Below, piece after piece: positions 8,787 through 18,599 of a DNA stretch of 64,000 nucleotides. The translations under genes and the position numbers were made by a program. Origin of the DNA: an uncultured Clostridia bacterium. Lineage in GTDB: Bacteria > Bacillota > Clostridia > Oscillospirales > Acutalibacteraceae. How positions within the stretch are numbered: position 1 is the first letter of the stretch; every line of letters starts with the position of its first letter. The notes under the pieces are model-generated. The model saw only the letters and a list, made by a program, of their open reading frames with translations, did not search any database and had not been told where the DNA came from. The DNA lies in the NCBI GenBank assembly GCA_945787805.1, contig CALZID010000001.1, positions 124,001 to 188,000 of the forward strand, in the 5' to 3' direction.

Positions 8787-10139
8787 ATGAAAAAAATTTT
8801 ATCAATTCTTGTGGTTGTTTGTATTTTTTCCACAATGCTTACGGCATGCAAAAACACTACAGACGAAAACCCGTCAGGACAAGCCGGAACAAATGCCGCA
8901 GTCGTCAGATTTTTGAATTTTAAGCCTGAGGTTGCGTCGGTATACGATGAAATTTCAAAGGCATATAAAGATGAAACTGGAAAGACCCTGATTGTAGAAA
9001 CTGCCGCAAGCGGAAACTATGAGCAAACTCTTTCGGCAAAAATGGGAACAAGCGAAGCTCCCACTTTATTTCAAATAAACGGTCCTAAAGGTTATATAAA
9101 TTGGAAAGACTACTGTGCGGATTTGTCCGAAACCGAGCTTTATAAGCATTTGACAGATAAAAATCTCGCAGTAACAGTCGGCGGCAATGTGTACGGCATT
9201 CCCTATGTGGTGGAAGGATACGGAATAATATACAATAAAGAAATAACCGATAAATATTTTGCTTTGACAGACAGAGCAACAAACTACAAATCAATGGACG
9301 AAATTAAAAGTTTTAATGCACTCAAAGAAATTGTAGAAGATATGCAAAAGAACGCATCAAAGCTGGGAATTAAAGGAGTTTTCGCATCAACATCTTTAAA
9401 AACAGGCGAAGACTGGCGTTGGCAAACGCATCTCGCAAATATTCCGGTATATTATGAATTTACAAAAAATGATGTTGATTTGTCAAGCGATGCAACAAAA
9501 ACAATAAAATTTGAATATGCGGAAAACTTTAAGAATATTTTTGATTTATATATAAATAACTCCGTTAGTGACAAAAAAGTTCTGGGCTCAAAAATTGTTG
9601 ATGAATCCATGGCGGAATTTGCACTTGGACAGTGCGCAATGGTACAAAACGGAAACTGGGCTTGGTCGCAAATAAGCGAGGTTAAAGGTAACACGGTTAA
9701 GGCGGAGAATATTAAGTATCTTCCTATTTATATGGGACTGCCGAATGAAGAAAATCAAGGACTGTGTATCGGTACCGAAAACTTTTTTGCCATAAACGCC
9801 AAAGCAAGCGCAGAAGAAAGAAAAGCAACAGAAGACTTTATATATTGGTTATTTTCAAGTAAGACCGGTAAGGATTTTGTTGTAAATAAATTAAAACTAA
9901 TCGCTCCCTTTGACACATTTAATGACGACGAAAATCCAACCGACCCATTGGCGCAAGAAGTAATAAATTGGATGAACAAGGCAGATACAACAACTATTCC
10001 GTGGAATTTTACGGTTTTCCCGGGTCAGACTTTTAAAAGCGATTTCGGTGCAGCTCTGCTTCAATATGCACAGGGCACAAAAGAATGGGAAGATGTGAAG
10101 AAACTGTTTGTTGACCGCTGGGAAAGTGAAAATCAGTAA
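8787..10139 (+). CDS. Maltodextrin-type extracellular solute-binding lipoprotein
   Basis: A 450-residue family 1 solute-binding protein. The start at 8787 is fixed by AGGAGG 8 nt upstream (8773-8778). The signal peptide MKKILSILVVVCIFSTMLTAC has a lipobox Cys at residue 21. The body has the carbohydrate-binder features FELDLLTY-type hinge replacement VRFLNFKPEVASVYDE, AMVQNGNWAWSQ in the middle (the usual G-x-W-x-W region) and FVDRWESE at the end. It should bind starch-derived oligosaccharides outside the membrane and deliver them to the next two permeases. The ligand is inferred from malQ and phosphorylase in the same run. Confidence 0.88.
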   Translation: MKKILSILVVVCIFSTMLTACKNTTDENPSGQAGTNAAVVRFLNFKPEVASVYDEISKAYKDETGKTLIVETAASGNYEQTLSAKMGTSEAPTLFQINGPKGYINWKDYCADLSETELYKHLTDKNLAVTVGGNVYGIPYVVEGYGIIYNKEITDKYFALTDRATNYKSMDEIKSFNALKEIVEDMQKNASKLGIKGVFASTSLKTGEDWRWQTHLANIPVYYEFTKNDVDLSSDATKTIKFEYAENFKNIFDLYINNSVSDKKVLGSKIVDESMAEFALGQCAMVQNGNWAWSQISEVKGNTVKAENIKYLPIYMGLPNEENQGLCIGTENFFAINAKASAEERKATEDFIYWLFSSKTGKDFVVNKLKLIAPFDTFNDDENPTDPLAQEVINWMNKADTTTIPWNFTVFPGQTFKSDFGAALLQYAQGTKEWEDVKKLFVDRWESENQ

Positions 10140-10150
10140 ATAAAATTCAT

Positions 10151-10177
10151 AATCGCCCCGCAAAATGCAGGGCGATT
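10151..10177 (+). terminator. Stem-loop after the binding-protein gene
   Basis: AATCGCCC (10151-10158) and GGGCGATT (10170-10177) form an 8-bp stem with a smaller GC pair inside, followed by CTTTCG. It sits between the lipoprotein and the first permease. Lacking a strong T-run it is more likely a partial terminator or mRNA-stabilising hairpin. Confidence 0.55.
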
Positions 10178-10198
10178 CTTTCGCAAGGATTGATTTTA

Positions 10199-11044
10199 AT
10201 GGAGAAAAATATAAAGAAATATTTCCCGATTTTTCTGTTGCCGACTTTAATATCCTTTATTTTGGTATTCCTTATTCCTTTTGTATTAGGCATATATTTG
10301 TCGTTTACAAAATTTACGACTGTCGAGAATGCCACGTGGGTGGGAATAGAAAACTATATTCAGGCATTTACACAAGATACAAACTTTTTAAACGCTTTGT
10401 GGTTTACGGTAAAATTTACGGTCGTATCGGTAATTACGGTTAATGTTTTGGCTTTTTGTCTTGCTTTGATTTTAACAAGAGCAATAAGGGGCACATCTTT
10501 TTTCAGAACGGTGTTCTTTATGCCGAATCTTATCGGCGGAATAGTATTGGGATATATATGGAACCTGCTAATTAACTCTGTTTTGGGTATGTTTGGTTAC
10601 GATATTACCTATGATGCAAAGTTCGGCTTTTGGGGATTGGTATTTTTGATGAACTGGCAGCTGATAGGCTATATGATGGTTATTTATATTGCGGGAATTC
10701 AAAACATCCCCAAAGAGTTAAACGAAGCGGCAAGGATTGACGGAGCATCACCGTTCAATATATTAAAGAATATTACGATACCGATGGTTATGCCGTCAGT
10801 AACAATATGTCTTTTTTTAACACTGACAAACTCTTTTAAACTGTTTGACCAAAATTTAGCGTTAACCGGCGGTGCGCCCGCAAGAGAAACATCAATGCTT
10901 GCTCTTGACATATTCAATACATTTTACGGCAGAATCGGTTGGCAAGGTGTCGGACAGGCAAAAGCCGTTGTATTCTTTTTAATAGTAGCAACAATCGCAT
11001 TTATTCAATTAAAGATTACAGCAAGAAAAGAGGTTGAGCAATGA
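10199..11044 (+). CDS. MalF-like sugar ABC transporter permease
   Basis: A 281-residue permease with six membrane spans and the EAA coupling motif ELNEAARIDGASPFNILKNITIP at about residues 180-200. KYFPIFLLPTLISFILVFLIPF is the first span. The ATG at 10199 is chosen over the TTG at 10190 because AAGGA (10185-10189) is then 9 nt away. The stop overlaps the start of the MalG-like gene by 4 nt. It works as a heterodimer with the next permease for oligosaccharide uptake. Confidence 0.9.
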   Translation: MEKNIKKYFPIFLLPTLISFILVFLIPFVLGIYLSFTKFTTVENATWVGIENYIQAFTQDTNFLNALWFTVKFTVVSVITVNVLAFCLALILTRAIRGTSFFRTVFFMPNLIGGIVLGYIWNLLINSVLGMFGYDITYDAKFGFWGLVFLMNWQLIGYMMVIYIAGIQNIPKELNEAARIDGASPFNILKNITIPMVMPSVTICLFLTLTNSFKLFDQNLALTGGAPARETSMLALDIFNTFYGRIGWQGVGQAKAVVFFLIVATIAFIQLKITARKEVEQ

Positions 11045-11877
11045 AAGATGGAAAAAAAACAAATGTTATAGCTTTTACAGTTTTATTGTTTTTATCGGCT
11101 CTGTTTCTTTTTCCGATTTATCTGGTTGTGATGAATTCCTTTAAATCAAGGTTTAATATTGTGAGCGAGCCATTTGCTTTCCCCGACAGTGAAACCTTTG
11201 TCGGTTTAGAAAATTATATAACCGGCATTGAAAGCTCGGGAATTATTGATGCGCTTTTCAGAACTGTTTTTATAACGGTAGGCTCGGTTTTGGCAATAGT
11301 AATTTTTACATCAATGACTGCCTGGTATATTACAAGAGTTAAAAACAAATACACAAAGGGAATATATTATTTGTTTTTGTTCAGCATGATAGTGCCGTTT
11401 CAAATGGTTATGTTTACAATGACCGCCGTTTGCATAAAGCTCGGACTTAACAATATTTTCGGCATAATACCCGTTTATCTCGGCTTTGGCTCGGGACTTT
11501 CTGTTTTTATGTTCAGCGGGTTTATTAAAAGCTTGCCGAAAGAAATTGAAGAAGCGGCAATGATAGACGGCTGCAGTCCGTTAAAAACATTTTTTGTTGT
11601 AGTGTTTCCGATACTCAAGCCTACGGCAATTACAGTTGCAATACTGAACGCTATGTGGATTTGGAACGACTTCTTGCTTCCTTATTTGCTTCTTGGTACA
11701 AACAACAAAACGCTGTCAGTTGCAATTCAGATAACAATGCAGGGCGCATACGGCTCAATAAATTGGGGCGGATTTATGGCAATGCTGGTTCTTGCAATAA
11801 TTCCGATTATTATATTCTATATGTTCTGTCAAAAATACATTATTAAAGGTGTAATTGACGGAGCAGTCAAAGGTTAG
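11041..11877 (+). CDS. MalG-like sugar ABC transporter permease
   Basis: A 278-residue permease of the MalG type: LFPIYLVVMNSFKSR after the first span, EAA loop EIEEAAMIDGCSPLKTFFVVVFP, and a C-terminal YIIKGVIDGAVKG ending, which is nearly invariant in Gram-positive sugar permeases. The start ATGA overlaps the preceding stop. It pairs with the MalF-like subunit. Confidence 0.92.
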   Translation: MKDGKKTNVIAFTVLLFLSALFLFPIYLVVMNSFKSRFNIVSEPFAFPDSETFVGLENYITGIESSGIIDALFRTVFITVGSVLAIVIFTSMTAWYITRVKNKYTKGIYYLFLFSMIVPFQMVMFTMTAVCIKLGLNNIFGIIPVYLGFGSGLSVFMFSGFIKSLPKEIEEAAMIDGCSPLKTFFVVVFPILKPTAITVAILNAMWIWNDFLLPYLLLGTNNKTLSVAIQITMQGAYGSINWGGFMAMLVLAIIPIIIFYMFCQKYIIKGVIDGAVKG

Positions 11878-11885
11878 GTTAAAAT

Positions 11886-12992
11886 ATGGCTTCAATATCA
11901 CTTAAAAATATAAAAAAGACTTATGAAGACGGAGTAACGGTAATTGAAAATCTTAATCTTGAAATAAACGATAAAGAGTTTGTTATTCTTGTAGGTCCGT
12001 CGGGGTGCGGAAAATCAACTACCTTGCGTATGATTGCAGGATTGGAAGAGATATCGGACGGTGAACTGTATATAGGCAACAGGCTTGTAAACAATGTTTC
12101 GCCAAAAGACCGGGATATTGCAATGGTGTTTCAGAGTTATGCGCTTTATCCACATATGAGCGTTTATAAAAATATGGCATTCGGACTAAAAAACAGAAAA
12201 GTACCCAAAGATGAAATTGATAAAAAAGTTCGTGCAGCGGCAAAAACTCTTGAAATTGAAAAATATCTTAACAGAAAACCGAGAGCATTATCGGGCGGTC
12301 AACGGCAGAGAGTGGCACTCGGAAGAGCAATGGTCAGAGAACCGTCGGTATTTCTGCTGGATGAACCCCTGTCAAATCTTGACGCTAAACTTCGTACAGA
12401 GATGAGAAGCAGAATTTCCATGCTTCATAAAGAGCTTCAAACAACATTTGTCTATGTAACACATGACCAAACCGAAGCTATGACTATGGGAGACCGAATT
12501 GTTGTTATGAAAGACGGAGTGATAATGCAAAACGATACTCCGCAAATGCTTTATAATCATCCGCAGAATATGTTTGTTGCAGGGTTTATAGGTTCGCCGC
12601 AAATGAATTTCATCAACTGTAAAATATTAAGAAAACAAGATTGCTTTTATGCAAGTTTTAACGAGTATAACATTAAATTACCGATGAGAATGAACGAAGC
12701 ATTATCACTATATGCCGATAAGGAGGTAGTTTTGGGTGTTCGACCGGAAGATATCTATATAGAAAAAGAATATTTCAAGGGAGATTTGAATAATGTAATT
12801 CATTTGTATGTCGATATTGCAGAAATGACCGGTGCAAATTACTATATTTACGGTTCAATAGCAGATAAAAAATTAATCGCCGATATTTCACCGAATTCAA
12901 AAATAATAAAAGACACTGTTTGCAATCTTGCCATAGATACAGATAAAATTCATATTTTTGATACAGTCAGCGAAAAACTTATATGTGATTGA
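11886..12992 (+). CDS. MsmX/UgpC-type sugar ABC transporter ATPase
   Basis: A 368-residue ATPase: Walker A GPSGCGKSTTLRMIAGL, Q-loop MVFQSYALYPHMSVYKN, signature LSGGQRQRVALGRAMVREP, Walker B VFLLDEPLSNLDAKLR, H-loop THDQTEAMTM, then a C-terminal OB/TOBE regulatory domain (GVRPEDIYIE). This is the multi-task ATPase type (MsmX, MsmK) that powers several sugar importers. Having its own copy in the operon suggests a dedicated pump. It starts 8 nt after the permease. Confidence 0.93.
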   Translation: MASISLKNIKKTYEDGVTVIENLNLEINDKEFVILVGPSGCGKSTTLRMIAGLEEISDGELYIGNRLVNNVSPKDRDIAMVFQSYALYPHMSVYKNMAFGLKNRKVPKDEIDKKVRAAAKTLEIEKYLNRKPRALSGGQRQRVALGRAMVREPSVFLLDEPLSNLDAKLRTEMRSRISMLHKELQTTFVYVTHDQTEAMTMGDRIVVMKDGVIMQNDTPQMLYNHPQNMFVAGFIGSPQMNFINCKILRKQDCFYASFNEYNIKLPMRMNEALSLYADKEVVLGVRPEDIYIEKEYFKGDLNNVIHLYVDIAEMTGANYYIYGSIADKKLIADISPNSKIIKDTVCNLAIDTDKIHIFDTVSEKLICD

Positions 12993-13051
12993 CTTTTTGA
13001 AAGAAAAATAATATATTTTAATATAGTTCATTATTTTAGGTAAGTGATTTT

Positions 13052-14551
13052 ATGAGAACAAGCGGCGTTTTAATGCATATTTCGTCTTTCCCGGGGGACA
13101 CAGGTATAGGAACACTCGGTGTTGAAGCCTATAAATTTGTAGATTTTTTAAAGCAGAGCGGACAAACCTACTGGCAGGTTCTGCCTTTGTGCCCTACAAG
13201 CTTCGGTGATTCGCCTTATCAGTCTTTTTCTACTTTTGCCGGTAATCCGTATTTTATAGATTTTGATTTGCTTTGCGATGATAAGCTTCTAAAAAAGAGT
13301 GATTATTCAAAAATAAGTTGGTGTGAAAATCCCGAAAAGATTGATTATGCAAAGCTTTATAAGAATAGATATAAGGTGCTTGAAAAGGCGTACAAGAATT
13401 TCGACTTGAACGATGCGGATTATGAGAAGTTCTGTAATGAAAATATATTTTGGCTTGATGATTTTGCTTTGTATATGGCAATTAAAAACACTTTTGACGG
13501 CAAGCCTTGGAATGAGTGGCCCATTGACTTAAAAACACGAAAAGCCGCCGCAATTCAAGAAGCAAAAGAAAAGCTGAAAGACGAAATTGAATTTCAAAAA
13601 TTTATCCAATATTTGTTCTTTAAACAGTGGAGAAACCTAAAAAAATATGCAAATGAAAACGGAATAAAAATAATTGGTGACATTCCCATTTATGTGGCAG
13701 CCGACAGTGCAGATGTTTGGGCAAATCCAAAGCAGTTTTTACTTGATGGCGACTCCAATCCCATTGAAGTTGCGGGTTGCCCGCCCGATGCATTTACCGC
13801 CGACGGTCAACTGTGGGGGAATCCGCTTTATGACTGGGAATATATGAAAATAGACGGTTACGCTTGGTGGAAAGAAAGAATCAAGCATCAATACTCGTTA
13901 TGTGATGTTGTGCGCATTGACCACTTCAGAGGCTTCGAGTCTTATTATTGTATTCCCGCAGGTGCAAAAACAGCAAAAACAGGCGAGTGGAGAAAAGGTC
14001 CCGGAATAGAATTTTTCCGTGAAATCGAAAAAGATCTCGGTAAAATGAATATTATCGCAGAAGATTTAGGATTTCTGACTCCCGCCGTGAAAAAAATGCT
14101 TAAACAAAGCAAATATCCCGGTATGAAAGTCTTGCAGTTTGCCTTTGATACTGACGAAGATAACGACTATACTCTTCATAATTTTACAAAGAATTCAGTT
14201 GCTTATACAGGTACTCACGACAATGATACAATTATTGGTTATATGACCAAAACAGCACCGCGAGCTACCCGTAAACGAGCAAAAGAATATCTTCGGTTAA
14301 CCCGAAAAGAAGGCTATAACTGGGGAATGATGAAAGCGGTTTGGTCAAGTAATTGTGATACCGCTATTGTTACAATGCAAGATTTATTGGGGCTCGGAAA
14401 CGAGGCTCGAATGAACTATCCGTCAACAGTAAAAAACAACTGGCAATGGCGTGCAAAGCCCGATTATTTAAGTGATGAACTCGCAAATAAGATAAGATAT
14501 TATACAAAGCTTTATAAGCGTTTACCTATGGAGAAGGGGAAGAAACAATGA
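13052..14551 (+). CDS. malQ: 4-alpha-glucanotransferase (amylomaltase, GH77)
   Basis: A 499-residue enzyme that transfers glucan chains between maltodextrins, releasing glucose and lengthening chains for the phosphorylase. The N-terminus GVLMHISSFPGDTGIGTLG, YWQVLPLCPTSFGDSPYQS, nucleophile region DVVRIDHFRGFESYY, acid/base region IIAEDLGFLTP and YTGTHDNDTIIG are all canonical GH77 blocks. The length is normal. It overlaps the phosphorylase gene by 4 nt. The 59 nt before it contain an AT-rich stretch that may hold a secondary promoter, but none is clear. Confidence 0.95.
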   Translation: MRTSGVLMHISSFPGDTGIGTLGVEAYKFVDFLKQSGQTYWQVLPLCPTSFGDSPYQSFSTFAGNPYFIDFDLLCDDKLLKKSDYSKISWCENPEKIDYAKLYKNRYKVLEKAYKNFDLNDADYEKFCNENIFWLDDFALYMAIKNTFDGKPWNEWPIDLKTRKAAAIQEAKEKLKDEIEFQKFIQYLFFKQWRNLKKYANENGIKIIGDIPIYVAADSADVWANPKQFLLDGDSNPIEVAGCPPDAFTADGQLWGNPLYDWEYMKIDGYAWWKERIKHQYSLCDVVRIDHFRGFESYYCIPAGAKTAKTGEWRKGPGIEFFREIEKDLGKMNIIAEDLGFLTPAVKKMLKQSKYPGMKVLQFAFDTDEDNDYTLHNFTKNSVAYTGTHDNDTIIGYMTKTAPRATRKRAKEYLRLTRKEGYNWGMMKAVWSSNCDTAIVTMQDLLGLGNEARMNYPSTVKNNWQWRAKPDYLSDELANKIRYYTKLYKRLPMEKGKKQ

Positions 14552-16896
14552 CAAAAACAGTAAATGATATGGTGTCACTTGCTAAGAGAAAATATTTAAA
14601 ATCTTTAAATGAATTAACGCCAAACGAATTGCACGATGTGATTTCAACTGCTGTTATGGGTGAAATTGCCGACGACTGGATGAAAAGCAGAAGTAAAAGA
14701 ATTCGTGAGAGAACAGCCTTCTATTTTTCTGCAGAATTTCTTGTAGGCCGTGCAATTTATAACAACCTTGTTTCAAAAAAACTATATGACGAAATTGAAG
14801 AAGAATTAAATAAATACAATGTTTCTTTGAATTGCCTTGAAGAAATTGAAGACAGTGCTCTGGGCAACGGCGGTTTAGGCCGTCTTGCCGCTTGCTTTTT
14901 AGAGAGTGCCGCAACCCATAATATCCCGCTGGACGGTTACGGTATCCGCTATAAATACGGACTTTTCAAGCAAGACATACAAGACGGTTTTCAGGTGGAA
15001 TATGCAGATGATTGGACTCGCTTCGGCGACCCTTGGTCAATTCGCAGTGAAAACGATGCAGTTGAGATTGAGTTTAAAGATATGACTGTAAAAGCAGTGC
15101 CTTATGATATGCCGATTATCGGGTACGGTACTGACAATGTGGGCACACTTCGTCTTTGGCAGGCAGAGTCTGACACTCCTTTTGATTTCGATTTATTCAA
15201 TCAACAGCAATATGATAAATCTGTTACTTTAAAAAACCGTGCAGAAGATATTTCAAGAGTTTTATACCCCAATGATGACACATACGAAGGCAAGAAACTC
15301 AGACTAAAACAACAGTATTTCTTCTCAAGCGCATCGTTACAGGATATTATAAGAAAGTATAAAAAAATTCACGGCAATGATTTTTCAAAATTTGCCGATT
15401 ATATTACAATACAACTCAACGACACGCATCCGGTAATTTCAATTCCCGAACTTATCAGGCTTTTGACCGAAAACGAGAATCTTGATTTCAATTCGGCTTT
15501 TGAAATCACAAGAAAAGTGTTTAATTATACAAATCATACCATAATGCAAGAAGCGCTTGAAAAATGGGATTTAAAAATAATAAAAGATACCGTTCCGCAA
15601 GTGCTTGACATTATTAAAAAGCTTGATAAAATGCTCAAAAAAGAGCTGAAAATGGCAAATATTTCAAAAGAGAAAGTCGAGAAAATGCAGATTATTCAAG
15701 ACAAAAGAGTGCATATGGCTTATCTTGCGGTTTTCGGCTCGAAATATGTAAACGGTGTAGCACAGATTCATACAGATATTCTCAAAACCGATGTATTAAA
15801 AGACTGGTATGAATTATACCCTGAAAAATTCCAAAATAAGACTAACGGTATTACTCAACGAAGATGGTTATTGCTTTGTAACCGCGAGCTTTCCGCACTT
15901 GTCACAGAACTTTTAGGCACAGATGAGTGGATAACCGACCTTGATAAGCTTAAAGAACTTGAAAAGTACGCTGATGACGAAAGTGTTTTAGATAGATTTA
16001 TTGCTATCAAGGAAACCAAGAAACAACAGCTTGCAGATTTCATTAAGCAACATGACGGTGTAGATATCCAAGCCGATACAATCTTTGATATTCAAATTAA
16101 ACGACTTCATGAATACAAACGGCAGTTACTCAATGCGCTTGCAATTCTTGAACTTTATTTTGAGATAAAAGAAGGTACACTAACTGATTTTACACCTACA
16201 ACATTTATTTTCGGCGCAAAGTCTGCTCCCGGTTATGCTCGTGCAAAAGGAATTATCAAACTTATAAACGAGATAGCAAAGCTTATTGAAAAAGATAAGG
16301 TTGTATCAAAATATATTAAAGTGGTTTTTGTAAAGAATTACAATGTTTCATACGCAGAAAAACTTGTAGCTGCTGCCGATGTGAGCGAGCAAATTTCAAC
16401 TGCGGGTACAGAAGCCAGCGGTACGGGCAATATGAAGCTGATGCTCAACGGTGCGGTAACTCTCGGCACTTATGACGGTGCCAATATTGAAATCGTGCAA
16501 GAAGCAGGGGAAGAGAATAACTATATTTTCGGTGCCCGTGTGGAAGATATTGAAAAAGTAAAAGATTATTACTCGTCAAAAAATCTCTATGAAAATGACG
16601 AAAAGATTAACCGTGTGCTCTCGGCACTTGTTGACGGAACGCTGAAAGACGGCAGAACGAAAATCTTTAAAGAGCTTTACGATTCAATTTTAAAAGGCGC
16701 ATCATGGCATGAGCCCGACCATTACTATTTGCTTCTTGATTTCAATGATTATCTTGAAACCAAAAAAAGAGTAAATGCCGACTATAAGAATAAAAAAGAA
16801 TTTTATAGAAAATGTTGGCTCAATATGTGTAATGCGGGTAAATTCTCATCTGACAGAACAATTAAGGAATACGCAAAAGAAATTTGGCATATATAA
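14548..16896 (+). CDS. Glycogen/maltodextrin phosphorylase
   Basis: A 782-residue GT35 phosphorylase that splits alpha-1,4-glucans with phosphate to glucose-1-phosphate. EDSALGNGGLGRLAACFLESAAT is the substrate/phosphate block and STAGTEASGTGNMK carries the PLP-binding lysine. KTNGITQRRWLL and FDIQIKRLHEYKRQLLN are family blocks. The length (about 750-840 in the family) is complete. With malQ it forms the standard intracellular route for imported maltodextrin. Whether native glycogen is also a substrate (glgP versus malP) cannot be decided. Confidence 0.94.
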   Translation: MTKTVNDMVSLAKRKYLKSLNELTPNELHDVISTAVMGEIADDWMKSRSKRIRERTAFYFSAEFLVGRAIYNNLVSKKLYDEIEEELNKYNVSLNCLEEIEDSALGNGGLGRLAACFLESAATHNIPLDGYGIRYKYGLFKQDIQDGFQVEYADDWTRFGDPWSIRSENDAVEIEFKDMTVKAVPYDMPIIGYGTDNVGTLRLWQAESDTPFDFDLFNQQQYDKSVTLKNRAEDISRVLYPNDDTYEGKKLRLKQQYFFSSASLQDIIRKYKKIHGNDFSKFADYITIQLNDTHPVISIPELIRLLTENENLDFNSAFEITRKVFNYTNHTIMQEALEKWDLKIIKDTVPQVLDIIKKLDKMLKKELKMANISKEKVEKMQIIQDKRVHMAYLAVFGSKYVNGVAQIHTDILKTDVLKDWYELYPEKFQNKTNGITQRRWLLLCNRELSALVTELLGTDEWITDLDKLKELEKYADDESVLDRFIAIKETKKQQLADFIKQHDGVDIQADTIFDIQIKRLHEYKRQLLNALAILELYFEIKEGTLTDFTPTTFIFGAKSAPGYARAKGIIKLINEIAKLIEKDKVVSKYIKVVFVKNYNVSYAEKLVAAADVSEQISTAGTEASGTGNMKLMLNGAVTLGTYDGANIEIVQEAGEENNYIFGARVEDIEKVKDYYSSKNLYENDEKINRVLSALVDGTLKDGRTKIFKELYDSILKGASWHEPDHYYLLLDFNDYLETKKRVNADYKNKKEFYRKCWLNMCNAGKFSSDRTIKEYAKEIWHI

Positions 16897-16903
16897 CTGA
16901 ATC

Positions 16904-16925
16904 AGGGCGGACTTAGGTTCGCCCT
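16904..16925 (+). terminator. Terminator of the maltodextrin operon
   Basis: AGGGCGGAC / GTTCGCCCT stem with a 4-nt loop TTAG directly after the phosphorylase stop, followed by TTAATT. The T-run is weak, so moderate strength. Confidence 0.65.
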
Positions 16926-16927
16926 TT

Positions 16928-16981
16928 AATTGTCACCTTTTTTATATTTTAGGTTGACAATTTATAAAAGAAATATATAAT
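16928..16981 (+). promoter_or_regulatory. BirA operator overlapping the birA-bioY promoter
   Basis: AATTGTCACC (16928-16937), 14 nt, GGTTGACAATT (16952-16962): an inverted repeat with the half-site and 14-15 nt spacing known for biotin repressor sites. The right half contains the -35 TTGACA (16954-16959), followed after 16 nt by TATAAT (16976-16981). Biotinyl-AMP-loaded BirA bound here would block its own promoter and that of bioY. The left half lacks one base relative to a perfect dyad. Confidence 0.75.
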
Positions 16982-16998
16982 ACTTTTTGGTGATAAAA

Positions 16999-17967
16999 AT
17001 GACGGTAAAAAATGAAGTGCTGAAAATTCTTGAAAATAACCGTGATATATATGTGTCGGGAAACTATATTTCTAAAGAAATTTTTGTAAGCAGAAATGCA
17101 GTCTGGAAAGCGGTAAATGCACTTAAAAATGACGGCTATCTCATTGATTCCGTAACAAATAAGGGGTATAAGCTTTCTTCCGATACAGATATTGTGTCTG
17201 CGGAAAGTATAAGCAAATATTTAAAATATAATATTGATATAACTGTTCTCTCGGAAATTGACTCTACAAACAATTATTTGAAAAAACTTGCTTCGGACGG
17301 TGAAAAAGAAGGAAAACTTGTTGTAGCGTGCAAGCAGACAGGCGGCAAGGGGAGAATGGGAAGAAGCTTTTATTCACCCGACAACACGGGAATATATTTT
17401 TCGTTGTTGTTAAGACCGAATTTTCCTATTGAACAATCCTTGCTTTTAACGGTGATGGCGGCAGTAGCCGTTGCAGACACCGCAAAACAGTTTTCAGAAG
17501 CGGATATTAAAATCAAATGGGTGAATGATGTTTATGCAAACGGTAAAAAACTCTGCGGAATACTGACCGAAGGTTCGGTGAGCCTTGAAAATAACGGTCT
17601 CGATTATGCGATTATCGGTATAGGCATAAATATACTTGAGCCTGAGGGCGGATTTCCTGATGAAATTAGAGAAGTCGCAACTTCTGTTTTCCCGGGAAAA
17701 AAAGCTCCAAGCGACGCTAAAAGCAAAATAGTCGGTGAAGTAATAAATCGAATTCTCAATATGTATCACGGTAAAGATACTACTTTTATCGAAAGATATC
17801 AAAATATGTCTTATCTTGACGGTAAAGAAATAAATATATTATATTCTGACAGAGCAGAGCCTGCTGTGGCTTTGAGAATAGATGAAAATTGCAGACTTAT
17901 TGTGAAAACAAATACCGGTGAGATAAAAACTTTATCTTCCGGAGATGTGAGTGTGAGAGTTAAATGA
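16999..17967 (+). CDS. birA: Bifunctional biotin repressor / biotin-[acetyl-CoA-carboxylase] ligase
   Basis: A 322-residue two-function protein. The N-terminal winged helix (residues about 1-60, YISKEIFVSRNAVWKAVNAL) binds DNA. The ligase core has the biotinyl-AMP loop KQTGGKGRMGRSFYSP, KWVNDVYANGKKLCGILTE and the C-terminal SH3-like cap. It attaches biotin to carboxylases and represses biotin uptake. The ATG at 16999 is preceded by GGTG at the right distance. It overlaps bioY by 4 nt and carries a matching operator upstream, a self-regulated pair. Confidence 0.94.
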   Translation: MTVKNEVLKILENNRDIYVSGNYISKEIFVSRNAVWKAVNALKNDGYLIDSVTNKGYKLSSDTDIVSAESISKYLKYNIDITVLSEIDSTNNYLKKLASDGEKEGKLVVACKQTGGKGRMGRSFYSPDNTGIYFSLLLRPNFPIEQSLLLTVMAAVAVADTAKQFSEADIKIKWVNDVYANGKKLCGILTEGSVSLENNGLDYAIIGIGINILEPEGGFPDEIREVATSVFPGKKAPSDAKSKIVGEVINRILNMYHGKDTTFIERYQNMSYLDGKEINILYSDRAEPAVALRIDENCRLIVKTNTGEIKTLSSGDVSVRVK

Positions 17968-18527
17968 AAAGAAAAAAACTGATTTTTGATATTGCTTTGG
18001 CAGGGCTTTTCTGCACTTTGATTTGTGTAGGTGCTTTTATTAAAATACCTATTCCGAATCTGCCTATAACAATGCAAGTGTTTTTTGTGCTTTTAGCAGG
18101 ACTTGTGTTAGAACCTAAAACTGCATTTTTTGCGTCTTTTACATATATGTTTTTAGGACTTATCGGTTTACCGATTTTCACGGGCGGCGGCGGAATAGGC
18201 TATGTTTTAATCCCCAGCTTTGGATTTATCATCGGATTTGTAATAGCTTCATTTGTTATGAGCCTGATATTACATAAAACAAAAAATCAACCCTTTTGGT
18301 TGATTACGCTTGTTGCTGTTTTTGGCATAATAATTATTTATCTTGTGGGTATACCGTATTTTGCATTGATAACAAATGTTATAAACGCCGGTGATAAATC
18401 GGCAATATGGTTCATACAGGCACTTCTTGTTCCGTTTATTCCAAAAGAAATAATTTCGACAATAGCGGCAATTCTTGTAGCATACAAAATCAGACCGTAT
18501 ATATCAAAATTTCACAACAATGTTTAA
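17964..18527 (+). CDS. bioY: Biotin transporter BioY
   Basis: A 187-residue S-component of an ECF-type biotin importer: about six membrane spans, IPNLPITMQVFFVLLAGLVL and the glycine-rich GLPIFTGGGGIGYVL, both BioY signatures. It starts within the last codons of birA (ATGA overlap), so translation is coupled. No EcfA/T genes are nearby, so it would use a shared energising module encoded elsewhere. Confidence 0.94.
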   Translation: MKRKKLIFDIALAGLFCTLICVGAFIKIPIPNLPITMQVFFVLLAGLVLEPKTAFFASFTYMFLGLIGLPIFTGGGGIGYVLIPSFGFIIGFVIASFVMSLILHKTKNQPFWLITLVAVFGIIIIYLVGIPYFALITNVINAGDKSAIWFIQALLVPFIPKEIISTIAAILVAYKIRPYISKFHNNV

Positions 18528-18535
18528 TGACCAAC

Positions 18536-18571
18536 AATAAAGCCTGAGAAGATTTTTTCTCAGGCTTTATT
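18536..18571. terminator. Bidirectional terminator after bioY
   Basis: A 15-bp perfect stem AATAAAGCCTGAGAA / TTCTCAGGCTTTATT with a 6-nt loop and A/T tails on both sides. It ends bioY transcription, and could also stop leftward read-through. Confidence 0.85.
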
Positions 18572-18599
18572 ATCTAAGTAATAAATCGGAAGTTACTCG

